From contig CAJUCW010000015.1 of the NCBI GenBank assembly GCA_910585275.1, positions 1 to 64,000 on the forward strand: a stretch of DNA of 64,000 nucleotides. The letters are read 5' to 3'. A program made the translations under genes and the position numbers. Under the pieces are notes generated by a model that had not been told where the DNA came from, ran no database searches, and worked only from the letters and a program-made list of their open reading frames with translations. Each line of letters opens with the position of its first letter. The first letter of the stretch is position 1. The DNA is from an uncultured Muribaculaceae bacterium (lineage in GTDB: Bacteria > Bacteroidota > Bacteroidia > Bacteroidales > Muribaculaceae). Below are positions 25,608-35,436 of the stretch, piece by piece.

Positions 25608-28235
25608 ATGGCAAAGATAGCAGAAACCCCTCTTATGCTCCAATATCTGGAGATGAAAAAGAAACACCCCGATGCAATCCTCCTTTTCAGGGTAGGCGAC
25701 TTTTACGAGACATTTAGTGAAGACGCCATCTCCGCAAGCGAGATTCTCGGCATCACGCTTACGCGCCGCGCCAACGGCAAGGCGCAGTCGGTGGAACTCG
25801 CCGGGTTTCCGCATCATGCCCTCGACTCATACCTGCCCAAACTCGTAAGAGCCGGGCGGCGCGTGGCGATATGCGAGCAGCTCGAAGACCCGAAACTCAC
25901 GAAAAAGCTCGTGAAAAGGGGCATTACGGAACTTGTCACCCCCGGAGTGAACACCTCTACGGGCGCGTTGCTTGCCAGGGAAAACAATTTCCTTGCCGCC
26001 ATCCACGTGGCAAAGAAAAGTGTGGGTATTTCGTTTCTCGACATCTCTACGGGGGAATTCCTCTGCGGGGAAGCCTCGGCGGAGGAGGTGGATAAGATGC
26101 TTTCCAGTTTCCAGCCGAAGGAATTGTTGCGCATGAGGGGCACGCGCGATTTCTGTGCCGCCCATTTCTCCCACAAATGCAGCATATTCGAACTTGACGA
26201 CTGGGTATATACCTCCGATGCCGCTGAAGAACGCCTGCTGAAGCAGTTCGATACCAACACCCTCAAGGGTTTCGGCGTTGACCATCTCGGGGCGGGGATA
26301 ATAGCGGCCGGCAGCATACTGCATTATCTCGATCTCACCAACCATACTCGGATTTCGCACATAACGTCGTTGAGCCGCATCGACAACCGTCGCTATATGC
26401 ATCTCGACCGTTTCACGGTGCGCAATCTGGAGATTCTCGATTCGATGGGCCCCGAAGGGAAGTCGCTTCTGAAGGTCATAGATAAGACCGTGTGCCCCAT
26501 GGGGGCGCGCAAATTGCGCCGTTGGCTCATGCTTCCGCTCCTCGACCCGCAGGAGATAAACGCGCGTCTCGATGCCGTGCAGGCTTTCTTCGAAGACGCT
26601 TCGCTGCGCGAGGCTTGCCGGGAGGCGGCGCGCCGAACGGGCGACATAGAGCGTCTTGGGTCGCGTGTGGCGTCGGGGAAGATTTCGCCCAGGGAGATGG
26701 TGCAGCTTGCCGACGGGGTGAACGGTGCTATGTCGCTCCGCACGCTTCTGGCGGCCTCCGGATGCGGGTGTCTTGAAACCCTTTCATCGCGCATGCCCGA
26801 CGTTTCCGATGTGGCGCAGATGATTTCAGCCACTATCAACCCGGATGCTCCAAACGGGTTCGGGAAAGGACCGGTGGTGGCCGAAGGTGTCGATGCGGAA
26901 CTCGACGAACTGCGCCGCCTACGCGCCAACGGGCATGATGCGTTGCTTGCCATACAGACCCGCGAGAGCGAGCAGACCGGAATCCCTTCGCTCAAGATAA
27001 GCTTCAACAACGTGTTCGGCTATTACCTCGAAGTGCGCAACACGCATAAGGACAAGGTGCCTGAGACGTGGATAAGGAAACAGACGCTCGTAAACGCCGA
27101 GCGTTACATCACTCCCGAACTGAAGGAATATGAAGAGAAAATAGCCGGCGCGGAGGAGCGTATCGCCGTGATAGAGGGGCGTATTTACCAGGATTTGCTT
27201 GCCCGTATCAATACCCGTTTCGCCGACCTCCATGCCGACGCTTCGGCGGTGGCCACCGCCGATTGCCTCCTCTCGTTTGCCGAGGCGGCGGATGCCTACG
27301 GCTACGTGCGTCCGGAAATCGACGATTCCATGAGCCTTGCTATCACAGAAGGGAGGCATCCCGTAATCGAGAGGAACATGCCTCCGGGCGAGTCTTACGT
27401 TTCCAATTCGGTTTCCCTCGATTCCGACACGCGCCAGATAATGATGATTACCGGCCCCAACATGAGCGGTAAATCGGCTCTGTTGCGCCAGACGGCTCTG
27501 ATTGCACTGATGGCCCAGACTGGCAGTTTCGTGCCCGCCAAGGGCGTTAAAATGGGTGTAATCGACAAGATTTTCACCCGTGTCGGGGCAAGCGACAATA
27601 TTTCGTCGGGCGAATCAACGTTTATGGTGGAAATGAACGAGGCTGCAGCCATCCTCAACAACATGAGTGCGCGTTCGCTGATTCTTTTCGACGAACTTGG
27701 ACGCGGCACTTCCACTTACGACGGCATCTCGATTGCATGGTCGATTGTGGAGCACATACATGAGAACGGACGTTGCCGTCCCAAGACACTCTTCGCCACC
27801 CACTATCATGAGCTTAACGAGATGGAGAAGAATTTCAAGAGGATTGCCAATTTCAACGTCTCGGTGAAGGAGATAGGAGGCAAGGTGGTGTTCCTGCGTA
27901 AACTCGAACGGGGCGGTTCTGCTCACAGTTTCGGCATACATGTGGCTAAATTGGCGGGTATGCCTCCGTCGATTGTGAAACGAGCCAACCAAGTGCTCAA
28001 ACAGCTTGAAGACGCTTCTGCAGGGGTAGAAACGGGGCGTGACACCGTAGGGAAGGGTGCCGTAGAGAATCTCGGTGCGAACCGCGACGGCTATCAGTTG
28101 AGTTTCTTCCAGCTCGACGACCCTCTCCTTTCGCAAATACGCGACCGCCTTCTTGACGTCAACATCGACAACCTCACCCCCATCCAGGCTCTCAACATCC
28201 TCTACGACCTCCAAGGCCTCCTCACCGGCAAATAG
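25608..28235 (+). CDS. mutS: DNA mismatch repair protein MutS
   Basis: 875 residues, full length. The mismatch-binding motif Phe-x-Glu is in 'FRVGDFYETF' (near residue 37). The connector, lever and clamp domains follow. The ATPase has Walker A 'TGPNMSGKSALLRQ', 'STFMVEMNEAA', Walker B/signature 'LFDELGRGTSTYDG' and 'FATHYHEL'. The C-terminal tail ends 'ALNILYDLQGLLTGK'. A diverged second copy of the last 48 bp of this gene occurs at 36265-36312, which marks an island boundary (see findings). Confidence 0.98.
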   Translation: MAKIAETPLMLQYLEMKKKHPDAILLFRVGDFYETFSEDAISASEILGITLTRRANGKAQSVELAGFPHHALDSYLPKLVRAGRRVAICEQLEDPKLTKKLVKRGITELVTPGVNTSTGALLARENNFLAAIHVAKKSVGISFLDISTGEFLCGEASAEEVDKMLSSFQPKELLRMRGTRDFCAAHFSHKCSIFELDDWVYTSDAAEERLLKQFDTNTLKGFGVDHLGAGIIAAGSILHYLDLTNHTRISHITSLSRIDNRRYMHLDRFTVRNLEILDSMGPEGKSLLKVIDKTVCPMGARKLRRWLMLPLLDPQEINARLDAVQAFFEDASLREACREAARRTGDIERLGSRVASGKISPREMVQLADGVNGAMSLRTLLAASGCGCLETLSSRMPDVSDVAQMISATINPDAPNGFGKGPVVAEGVDAELDELRRLRANGHDALLAIQTRESEQTGIPSLKISFNNVFGYYLEVRNTHKDKVPETWIRKQTLVNAERYITPELKEYEEKIAGAEERIAVIEGRIYQDLLARINTRFADLHADASAVATADCLLSFAEAADAYGYVRPEIDDSMSLAITEGRHPVIERNMPPGESYVSNSVSLDSDTRQIMMITGPNMSGKSALLRQTALIALMAQTGSFVPAKGVKMGVIDKIFTRVGASDNISSGESTFMVEMNEAAAILNNMSARSLILFDELGRGTSTYDGISIAWSIVEHIHENGRCRPKTLFATHYHELNEMEKNFKRIANFNVSVKEIGGKVVFLRKLERGGSAHSFGIHVAKLAGMPPSIVKRANQVLKQLEDASAGVETGRDTVGKGAVENLGANRDGYQLSFFQLDDPLLSQIRDRLLDVNIDNLTPIQALNILYDLQGLLTGK

Positions 28236-28343
28236 GGGATGTTTCCGGTTGTTGCAACGCGAGGAGCAGCTGCGTGCTATTGAGGATTGGGCGGCCAGAA
28301 TAGTCCTATAAAATAAGAAAAATTTAAAAAAATAAAAAAATAT

Positions 28344-28374
28344 TTGGATTTTTTTTGACGTTGTTGTAATTTTG
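28344..28374 (+). promoter_or_regulatory. Promoter of the fimbrial operon
   Basis: TTG at 28344-28346 and TAATTTTG at 28367-28374, separated by 20 bp, form a good Bacteroidetes promoter. It lies about 175 bp before the first fimbrial gene, leaving a long leader. No inverted repeats typical of an invertible promoter flank it in an obvious way. Confidence 0.6.
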
Positions 28375-28549
28375 TGCGGTAAAAGACTCCGGCATAGGTA
28401 GATTAGGAACCGAAGCCGTGCCGGGGTGGTCATTGCCGCTGCCGTGTGGGGATTTCCCGCCGGCGACGATTCTTTCAGAGCTTTCACTAACTTGAACGGC
28501 CCCCGGCCTTATCTGTGCCGGGAATGAATAAAAAAGTAGTATATCATCT
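28375..28549 (+). promoter_or_regulatory. Long GC-rich 5' leader of the fimbrial operon
   Basis: A leader of about 170 nt without a gene, able to fold: CCGGCATAGG...CCGTGCCGG near 28390-28425 and CCCGGC...GCCGGG at 28501-28522. Its GC-rich structure contrasts with the AT-rich promoter before it. It may act in post-transcriptional control; no known riboswitch class is recognised. Confidence 0.4.
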
Positions 28550-29827
28550 ATGCCTCTCTTTATCTGCAAAAAAATGGAATTGCATGATATTTTCAGATGC
28601 TGGTTGATTTTTTTGGCTTTCTCTATGGCCACGGTGTCTGTCGCCGGTAGTGTCGATGTCGTATCTGATGCTGCCGGATATGGTGTGCCTTGTCTGACGG
28701 AAGGAGAGGCATCCGATACGGTTGTGATAGGTTCCGTATTGTTCCCTTTCTCATCTTCGGAATATGACCCAGGGTTCTCCGGAAATTCGGAGAGACTGGA
28801 ATCCATACGTAGTTTTCTTGACAGCATACCTTCGGCGGGCGTAGTCTCGCCCAGGTTTATGGTGACGGGGTCCGTGTCGCCCGAGGGTTCGCGTGCATTC
28901 AATGTTCGTCTGGCTTATGACAGGGCCCACACCTTGTGCCGTGTTCTCGGGACGCTTATCGGCGTGTCGCCGGAGGTGACGGTGGAAATCCCTGACAGGG
29001 CTCCGCTTGAAAGTTACCCCGGCTTGCGCAGTGCCAGAATTTTATGTGCTTATGTAAATGCCCCCCCCACAGGCAGTTACGAAGATGTCGTGCGCGGGGA
29101 AGATTTGTCGCGGAAATCGTCGGCAACGTGTGCCGCGTCTGAAGGTCATGACGATACAGAGGCGGTTGAGGAAAAACCGTCGGAAGATGACCATTGTTGC
29201 GTGGCCGGCGAAGATGAAATTAATGAGGATGATGGGCCGACCACGGTAGTGGCCGGCGACTCCGGTTTCCGTTTACCGCCGATTGCGGTATCTACCAATA
29301 TGCTTTACGACCTTGCCTGTGTGCCCAACATAGCTGTCGGAGTCGCATTGTCCGACAGGCTCACGCTCGGGGCAGACTGGATGTGCGCGTGGTGGAGCCG
29401 AAAGCCCGACCATTTCTATTACCGCGTATATGGAGGCGATATCGACCTCCGTTACCGCCTTATGGGCGGACAGCCCTCTAACCCGTTCTCCGGCCATCAT
29501 ATAGGGGTGTATGCGTCGATGGTGTGCTACGACTTCCAGTTTGGCAACCATCACACGGGGGTGCTTTCCGACAAATGGAATTATGCGGCCGGAGTGTCTT
29601 ACATGTTCTCGCTCCCTGTGGGGCGAAAGTTCAGCATCGATTTCTCGGCAGGCGTGGGATATATGTGGGGACAGTTTAAGAAACACATCCCTATCGACGA
29701 CCATGACGTGTGGAAATCCACCCACCGCCGGTCGTGGTTCGGCCCCACTCGTCTCGGGGTGTCGCTGACCTATCTGCTGGGCCCCTCCACGTTCAATCTT
29801 TCGGAAAAGAAAGGGGGTGGGAAATGA
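28550..29827 (+). CDS. DUF3575 fimbrial-locus protein with OmpA-like N-terminal part
   Basis: 425 residues; a start at 28574 would give a compact signal peptide (hydrophobic 'CWLIFLAFSMATVSVAG'). The N-terminal part has 'FPFSSSEYDPGF' and 'MVTGSVSPEGSRAFNVRLAYDRA', an OmpA/peptidoglycan-binding-like block. An acidic low-complexity linker follows (about residues 175-240). The C-terminal ~190 residues are DUF3575, a barrel-like domain ('PPIAVSTNMLYDLACVPNIA', 'GGDIDLRYRLMG', 'GRKFSIDFSAGVGYMWG'). In Bacteroidales this protein is regularly the first gene of Mfa/Fim-type pilus operons, as here; the next start overlaps its stop (ATGA). Confidence 0.82.
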   Translation: MPLFICKKMELHDIFRCWLIFLAFSMATVSVAGSVDVVSDAAGYGVPCLTEGEASDTVVIGSVLFPFSSSEYDPGFSGNSERLESIRSFLDSIPSAGVVSPRFMVTGSVSPEGSRAFNVRLAYDRAHTLCRVLGTLIGVSPEVTVEIPDRAPLESYPGLRSARILCAYVNAPPTGSYEDVVRGEDLSRKSSATCAASEGHDDTEAVEEKPSEDDHCCVAGEDEINEDDGPTTVVAGDSGFRLPPIAVSTNMLYDLACVPNIAVGVALSDRLTLGADWMCAWWSRKPDHFYYRVYGGDIDLRYRLMGGQPSNPFSGHHIGVYASMVCYDFQFGNHHTGVLSDKWNYAAGVSYMFSLPVGRKFSIDFSAGVGYMWGQFKKHIPIDDHDVWKSTHRRSWFGPTRLGVSLTYLLGPSTFNLSEKKGGGK

Positions 29828-30783
29828 GACCCTGTTTAATATCGGTCATGATGTGGCTTATATGTGTGTCTGCCATGTTTTCGTCATGCAGCCAGCGGGA
29901 ACTGTGTTACGACCATTCCCATTATTCTCCTGTCAATGTTGTGTTCGACTGGTCGCGGTGTCCCGATGCCGAGCCGTCAACGATGGTTGTGTGGTTCTTC
30001 CCGGTTGACGGCGGTGCTGGACGACGCTATGAGATAATTCCTGGTGGCGATACTTCGCGGGGAGGTAGTGAATTCAACACTGTGTTGAAGGTTGCCCCAG
30101 GCAGCTATCGTGTGATATGCCATAACGGGGAGACCGAAAACAATCTTGAGGATGGCGACACCTTCTTCAACTATCGGATACATACCCGCGACGATGTCTT
30201 GCTGTCGCCACTGAACCGTGGCGACGACGCCCCTTGTCCCGACGGATGTGACACGCAGCCTGTTAAGACGGAGGCCAGCACGCTATATGCCCACACCTAC
30301 CCTGTGGAGGTTACGGTGGCGCCGAGTGCTGCCGAACCCGTGGAGATAAGGTTTGTGCCGGAGGAGGTTACCTCAGTGTGGCATATAAGCATAACGGGGA
30401 TTGTAAACCTTGTGCCCGGGGTAGAGGCGAGCGGGGTGGTGACCGGAGCCGCCGAATGCTGGAGCCATTTCAGCGAGGCCCCCGGAGGTGTGGAAGTGAT
30501 GGTTCCGTTTTCACTTCATCCTTGCGGTACAGACTGCCTGAAAGGCACCGTGACGCTTTTTGGAGTGAGGGAGAAGACCGGGATTCCGCATAAACTGAGG
30601 GTCTATACCTCTTACATGTATTATTACGATTTCGATGTCACCGACCAAGTTGAGGAAGCCTCCGACTCCCACAACATCGACATAACGTTGGAGGGCATCC
30701 GGTTGCCCGATCCGCAGGGAGGCGGAATGTCGCCCGGGGTCAGCGATTGGGGCGAGACCGAGGATGTGGAAATAAAGATGTAA
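29824..30783 (+). CDS. DUF5119 fimbrial lipoprotein
   Basis: 319 residues from the ATG at 29824, which overlaps the DUF3575 stop by 4 bp. A lipoprotein signal is visible ('WLICVSAMFSSC', lipobox Cys about residue 20). 'VVFDWSRCPDAEPSTMVVWF' and 'GSYRVICHNGETEN' match DUF5119/FimB-Mfa2-like anchor proteins, which attach or regulate fimbriae at the outer membrane. 28 bp before the major fimbrillin. Confidence 0.82.
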   Translation: MRPCLISVMMWLICVSAMFSSCSQRELCYDHSHYSPVNVVFDWSRCPDAEPSTMVVWFFPVDGGAGRRYEIIPGGDTSRGGSEFNTVLKVAPGSYRVICHNGETENNLEDGDTFFNYRIHTRDDVLLSPLNRGDDAPCPDGCDTQPVKTEASTLYAHTYPVEVTVAPSAAEPVEIRFVPEEVTSVWHISITGIVNLVPGVEASGVVTGAAECWSHFSEAPGGVEVMVPFSLHPCGTDCLKGTVTLFGVREKTGIPHKLRVYTSYMYYYDFDVTDQVEEASDSHNIDITLEGIRLPDPQGGGMSPGVSDWGETEDVEIKM

Positions 30784-30811
30784 ATATACTATAAACAAAT
30801 ATATTAAGATT

Positions 30812-32284
30812 ATGAAACTCAGATTTATTCCATTGATGATGCTGGCGGCAGGGCTTGCCTCATCATGCTCTAACGAGGAGGTGCTCGATGTGAACACCGA
30901 CCCTACGGGAGCCTCAATCTCGTTCAGCCCGAAAGTGGGCCGTGCCACAAAAGCGACAGAGACAACGATTTCTAATTTGGGCAACTTTGCTGTGGTGGCG
31001 AGGGGCGTGCATCCTCATGGCGATGTATATTCCAATTTCTTGATTGGCGGTGAAAACGGAGGTGAGGTTGCCACACGACCCGATAATGTTTCGGGCACTA
31101 CAGGGGTGTGGACACTTGCTGACAATGTGCTTTGGCCGTCATCAATCGATAATATGCTTTTCTGGGCATATACGGCGTCAAATACTTCATCTGATCAGAT
31201 GAAGGGAAATTTGCTGGGAGGCGCCACATTCTCGTTTAAAGACAATACTCCCAAGATTTCCGGATTCGTACCTAAGAAAGCCGATTTGACAAAAGAGGGA
31301 GAATCATTCTACTTTGACGGAGTCAATCAGGAAGACCTGATGTTCGCCTTCACGAGTCAGAAAAGGACACAGAGCGCCTCGAATGTACCGCTGAATTTCC
31401 AACATGCATTAACTCAGATTTCTATTGAGGCGAAATCTGCGGGAAAGACCGACGGCGACCACCGTATCGTAAAAATCAAGGGAGCCTGGATTGTCAATGC
31501 CAAGGATAAGGGTGACTTGGCCGGAGACTTTAAGTGGGATAGTTCAAATAAAGAAGCCACGTCGGATCCTGACTGGACTGCGAGATTCTCGTCGAATGAC
31601 ATCACTGCATATGGCTCGTTCTATAAGAATGAACAGTTGCTGGATGATGAAACGAAAACGATAGACTTGCTCAAGTCCGGTTCCAACCAAGAACCGTCGC
31701 TAATGCTCATACCTCAGGATTTCGAGGCTTGGAACGCCCAGGCGTCAGATGAAAATATTGGCAAAAACACCAATGGAGTCTATATCATGCTTCTTTGCCG
31801 CGTTGAGCTTCGTCATGAGGGTGCTACTCATGGCGTAGATGATGGCGCGAATGATGATGTCTTAATAGATGAGGACAACGAAATGCATTATCATCAGCAG
31901 TTCCCTGTGAATAAGGATAACAAATACGACGCTAATGAGTATGGATTTGTCTGTGTGCCGATAACGGCTCCCGTGACAAAAGTTGATGATATTGAAGTGA
32001 AGGGGTGGCAGATGGGCACGAAATACAAATATACGCTCGATATCTGCGGAGCCGCTTCCGGTGCCGGCATCTATCCTCCTGATTTCAATGAGGATATTTA
32101 TAAGATGTTGCTTCCGTCAGACTATGCCGGTTATCTTACCATCGGAACTCGCCCGACAGGCATGGATGCTGATAATAATCCGATAAAGAAAGTCGGAGAC
32201 CCTGTTCTCGACAGCGAAATCAAGTTCACCGTCTCTGTAAATGAATGGGGCGAATGGGTATCCGGTAATGAAAACGCGAGATGA
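30812..32284 (+). CDS. Fimbrillin family (Mfa-like) pilin lipoprotein
   Basis: 490 residues, lipoprotein signal with lipobox 'GLASSCSNEE'. The typical fimbrillin pattern follows: 'ISFSPKVGRATKATETTISN' (with the Arg/Lys-Ala-Thr site region cleaved by Rgp-type or other proteases in known Mfa1/FimA), then 'GVWTLADNVLWPSSIDNMLFWAY' and 'VPLNFQHALTQISIEAKS'. The end 'FTVSVNEWGEWVSGNE' resembles the donor-strand region. Probably the major stalk subunit. A hairpin follows before the next gene. Confidence 0.85.
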   Translation: MKLRFIPLMMLAAGLASSCSNEEVLDVNTDPTGASISFSPKVGRATKATETTISNLGNFAVVARGVHPHGDVYSNFLIGGENGGEVATRPDNVSGTTGVWTLADNVLWPSSIDNMLFWAYTASNTSSDQMKGNLLGGATFSFKDNTPKISGFVPKKADLTKEGESFYFDGVNQEDLMFAFTSQKRTQSASNVPLNFQHALTQISIEAKSAGKTDGDHRIVKIKGAWIVNAKDKGDLAGDFKWDSSNKEATSDPDWTARFSSNDITAYGSFYKNEQLLDDETKTIDLLKSGSNQEPSLMLIPQDFEAWNAQASDENIGKNTNGVYIMLLCRVELRHEGATHGVDDGANDDVLIDEDNEMHYHQQFPVNKDNKYDANEYGFVCVPITAPVTKVDDIEVKGWQMGTKYKYTLDICGAASGAGIYPPDFNEDIYKMLLPSDYAGYLTIGTRPTGMDADNNPIKKVGDPVLDSEIKFTVSVNEWGEWVSGNENAR

Positions 32285-32325
32285 TATCTGTAGGAATTGC
32301 CTATTGTTTCATCTGAAGTAAACTT

Positions 32326-32354
32326 AGGGGGGGACATGAAAATGCCTCCCCCTT
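32326..32354 (+). promoter_or_regulatory. Hairpin between the two fimbrillin genes
   Basis: GGGGGGACAT-GAAA-ATGCCTCCCCC forms a very stable stem with one mismatch and a GAAA tetraloop. No T run follows, so it is more likely an mRNA-stability or partial-attenuation element that would keep the upstream subunit more abundant than the downstream tip protein. Confidence 0.5.
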
Positions 32355-32370
32355 GCTAAACTTATAGGAT

Positions 32371-35300
32371 ATGAATCGCAGATATAAGGTTTTGAATATG
32401 TTTTTTGCGGGTGTCTCGGTGTCCGTAGCCGCTTTATGTGCCGTAGGATGTGCCGATGACTCCCCATTTGGTGAGAAACCCGGAGAATTGCCCGACCGTC
32501 CGGTGTTCGGAGTCTCCATGTCGTCATCGTGGCAGACGGGACAAGACGCCACACGCTCCGGAGTGACGGTGAGTCCGCTCGAAGGTGATTCCACGGGACA
32601 GACCTTATATCTGGTGACCGAGGTGGCGGCTGTCAATGACTCGGTAATCGGCCCTGCCACGAGGGGGAGCAAGGTGGAGAACGATGAGGATTTCACCAAG
32701 GCATATTCTTCGTTCGGTCTCACCGGCATCTGCCATCAGGGGAACGAGGACAGCGATGTGTCAGACCTCTCCCCCAACCTGCTCCACAATGGGAAGATAA
32801 CGAAGAAAGGCACTTTCTGGGAGAGCCCCGAGCCTCTGTATTGGCCCGGGTCGGGCAGGATGCGTTTCTTTGCCTATGCGCCCTATGCCACGCCCGACAA
32901 CGGGGTGTCGGTTTCCTCTTCCTCGCAGAAGGGGGCGCCGGAACTGACGTTTAAGGTGAACGACGACGTCGAGAAGCAGACCGACCTTCTCACATCGGTC
33001 AAAGACGTGGCCGGAAACGGCGGGGGCGCCATAAATCTGGAATTCCGCCATGCCCTCGCCGCCATACAGTTCAAGACGGGCGACGCCATGCTTGGCGGCA
33101 AGGTGAAGAAGATTACCCTTTCGGGGGTCTATAAGGAGGGGAAACACAGGATAGGCACGGCCGAATGGACTGCGACGGGTGATGCCGTCGGCAGTTATGA
33201 GATTGAAAAAGAAGTGGAATTCTACATTAAGGACGAAACGCCCGACTCCGATCCTGACCATAGGGAAGACAACCATTACACCGACAATAACCAGCAGTAT
33301 GCCGGGGTTGACGACAACCTCACGCTGTTTATGATTCCGCAGGAACTTCCCGATGGGGCTAAGATTACCATGCTCTTTACCGATGAGCTTACCGGCCTCG
33401 AACGCACGCTCACGGCCGACCTGAAGGGACTCCGCTGGGAGGCCGGGAAGCTTTACACATATTCCCTTTCCACCACAGGAATAGTGCTGAATCCGGTGGT
33501 GAAGATTGTAAGGGGCGGAACGGAGTCGTTCGCATTTGCCGACAGCATACCGTTCACGGGTGTTGTGCGCGACGTTGAGCTTACGGCTTATGTGGAGGTG
33601 ACGCAGGCCGGCATGCCTACGGTAAGAAAGGCAATACCCTACACGGTGGAATGTTACGACGACAAAAAGAAGACATGGGCATCCAATGCAAGATGGGGCG
33701 ATGTGTGGCAGCCTGATGAGGGAGCCTCGGTTCGTGCCGCTGAAATATCCGACAAGTCTGATGTCATTTCCTCTGTGAGAGGCACCTTGTATTTGCCGCC
33801 ACAAGAACTTTTTGCCTCCAGACAGGATAAACATTTCTCGGGGAAACTGAATGAGGTGGAAGGCTCGGAAAGCAATCCTAAAGACCTCTCGTCGCCGGAA
33901 AGCGCCAATTGCTATATGGTGGGAAAACCGGGTTACTACAAATTCCGTACTGTTTATGGCAACAGCTACAACAATCCCGCCGCTTACACCATAACCCGCC
34001 CCAATGGCTACGACCATGACCCCGGAATGAAATGGTATGTTGACCATCTTGACCGCCAGATAACTAATTCGAGCATCAAAGCCCAGGTTGGCAATCTCGG
34101 GAAGGCATTTGTATTGTGGCAGGACTCCCCTTCCCTTGTAGAAGATGTAAGGCTTTCAGATGATGGTGAATTTATCTCGTTTTATGTGGATAAGCACACG
34201 ATTGCCCAGGGGAATACGGTGATTGCTCTTACCGACGGCTCGAGTGAAGGCAACATAGTCTGGAGTTGGCATATATGGGTCACGAACCAGGACTGGAGCC
34301 GGACGGTGACGCTGAAAGATGAGAAAGACCACACTTATGAAATGGCGCCGTCAGTGCTTGGACGGTGTGACAACAGTCCCGGCACGCCCGCCCGCAATGT
34401 GCAGCTGCGTGTGAGATTCGACCTCAAGGATGCTAACGGCAACAGCATAGCCGGCACGAAGGTTGTGTCGGAAGGGAAGGAACACGACCTTCTCAAAGAG
34501 GTTGGACAGAAGTATATGGCAGCATCGTTGGGTGGTGACAATACTTATTATCAATGGGGACGAAAGGACGCTATGCCCGGAGGAAGATACGGAATAACCA
34601 ACGGAAGAGTCGGTTATCCATATTATAATTACACAGAAGGAAACCGGGCACAGGAATTCACTATGATGAACAAGGAGATATTCGATAATCCCGAGAAGTA
34701 TAAGTTTGCTGCGAGCGTTTCTCAAAATGGAGCCTCGTTCGGACAGACTGTGAGCTATCCACATCGTTTTGTCTTAGGAAGAGGGAAAGATTATCGGCAG
34801 CATTGGCATAACGGGGCAAATGTTAGTAAGCCCTATGTCGAGACCGGCGGCTCCATGTATAATGCCTGGAATGCCACAGCGCAGAAGGCATATAATAATA
34901 CCAAGGGCAATGAATATAACGATGAAGGATGGAATGTAGGTAAGAGTGTCTATGACCCTTGTCCGCCCGGTTTTCATGTGCCGGCAGCCGTTACGTTTAG
35001 CGGAATGCTGAATAAGTCGGCGGGGCCCGAAGCTAATAATGCAGAAGATGATAATCAGCCTGAGTGGGATGGTTCGGAGAATTGCTGGCGACTCAAGACT
35101 AATAAGGATGGCTCGGGCGAGGAAATCAAGATATATGCCACCGGGGTAAGGGATATGAACGTTCCGGACACGGAATTGTTAAAAGATCCTTTCGGGCCTT
35201 CGGGCAGCCTGTCTTCTTTGAATGGATTGTCGTGGCCTGCCTTTTCGATGATTGCTTATATAGTAACCACCTCGATAGAAAAAAGTTCGACGGCACAGAA

Positions 35301-35424
35301 CAACATCCTTTTCTTCGATCATCGCAAGGTGAGTGGAGACCCGGAGGAAACGTTGGAGCGATGCGGGTGGGGGCTTCAGTCGAACAACTCCTACGGCTTC
35401 ACTATATGGCCTGTGAAGGAATGA
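32371..35424 (+). CDS. Large fimbrillin-type tip/adhesin lipoprotein with FISUMP-like C-terminus
   Basis: 1017 residues. A lipoprotein signal ends 'LCAVGCADD'. The N-terminal half is fimbrillin-like ('VFGVSMSSSWQTG', 'PLYWPGSGRMRFFAYAPYA', 'LEFRHALAAIQFKTG', 'VPQEL'-type strand). The C-terminal half has 'TYYQWGRKDAMPGG', 'DPCPPGFHVPAAVTF' and 'NSYGFTIWPVKE', blocks seen in FISUMP-like lectin-type folds at pilus tips. Architecture and position after the stalk gene suggest the pilus tip adhesin. The region after residue ~720 is more AT-rich than the first part, hinting at a modular exchange of the tip. Confidence 0.75.
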   Translation: MNRRYKVLNMFFAGVSVSVAALCAVGCADDSPFGEKPGELPDRPVFGVSMSSSWQTGQDATRSGVTVSPLEGDSTGQTLYLVTEVAAVNDSVIGPATRGSKVENDEDFTKAYSSFGLTGICHQGNEDSDVSDLSPNLLHNGKITKKGTFWESPEPLYWPGSGRMRFFAYAPYATPDNGVSVSSSSQKGAPELTFKVNDDVEKQTDLLTSVKDVAGNGGGAINLEFRHALAAIQFKTGDAMLGGKVKKITLSGVYKEGKHRIGTAEWTATGDAVGSYEIEKEVEFYIKDETPDSDPDHREDNHYTDNNQQYAGVDDNLTLFMIPQELPDGAKITMLFTDELTGLERTLTADLKGLRWEAGKLYTYSLSTTGIVLNPVVKIVRGGTESFAFADSIPFTGVVRDVELTAYVEVTQAGMPTVRKAIPYTVECYDDKKKTWASNARWGDVWQPDEGASVRAAEISDKSDVISSVRGTLYLPPQELFASRQDKHFSGKLNEVEGSESNPKDLSSPESANCYMVGKPGYYKFRTVYGNSYNNPAAYTITRPNGYDHDPGMKWYVDHLDRQITNSSIKAQVGNLGKAFVLWQDSPSLVEDVRLSDDGEFISFYVDKHTIAQGNTVIALTDGSSEGNIVWSWHIWVTNQDWSRTVTLKDEKDHTYEMAPSVLGRCDNSPGTPARNVQLRVRFDLKDANGNSIAGTKVVSEGKEHDLLKEVGQKYMAASLGGDNTYYQWGRKDAMPGGRYGITNGRVGYPYYNYTEGNRAQEFTMMNKEIFDNPEKYKFAASVSQNGASFGQTVSYPHRFVLGRGKDYRQHWHNGANVSKPYVETGGSMYNAWNATAQKAYNNTKGNEYNDEGWNVGKSVYDPCPPGFHVPAAVTFSGMLNKSAGPEANNAEDDNQPEWDGSENCWRLKTNKDGSGEEIKIYATGVRDMNVPDTELLKDPFGPSGSLSSLNGLSWPAFSMIAYIVTTSIEKSSTAQNNILFFDHRKVSGDPEETLERCGWGLQSNNSYGFTIWPVKE

Positions 35425-35436
35425 CTCCACCCCTCC

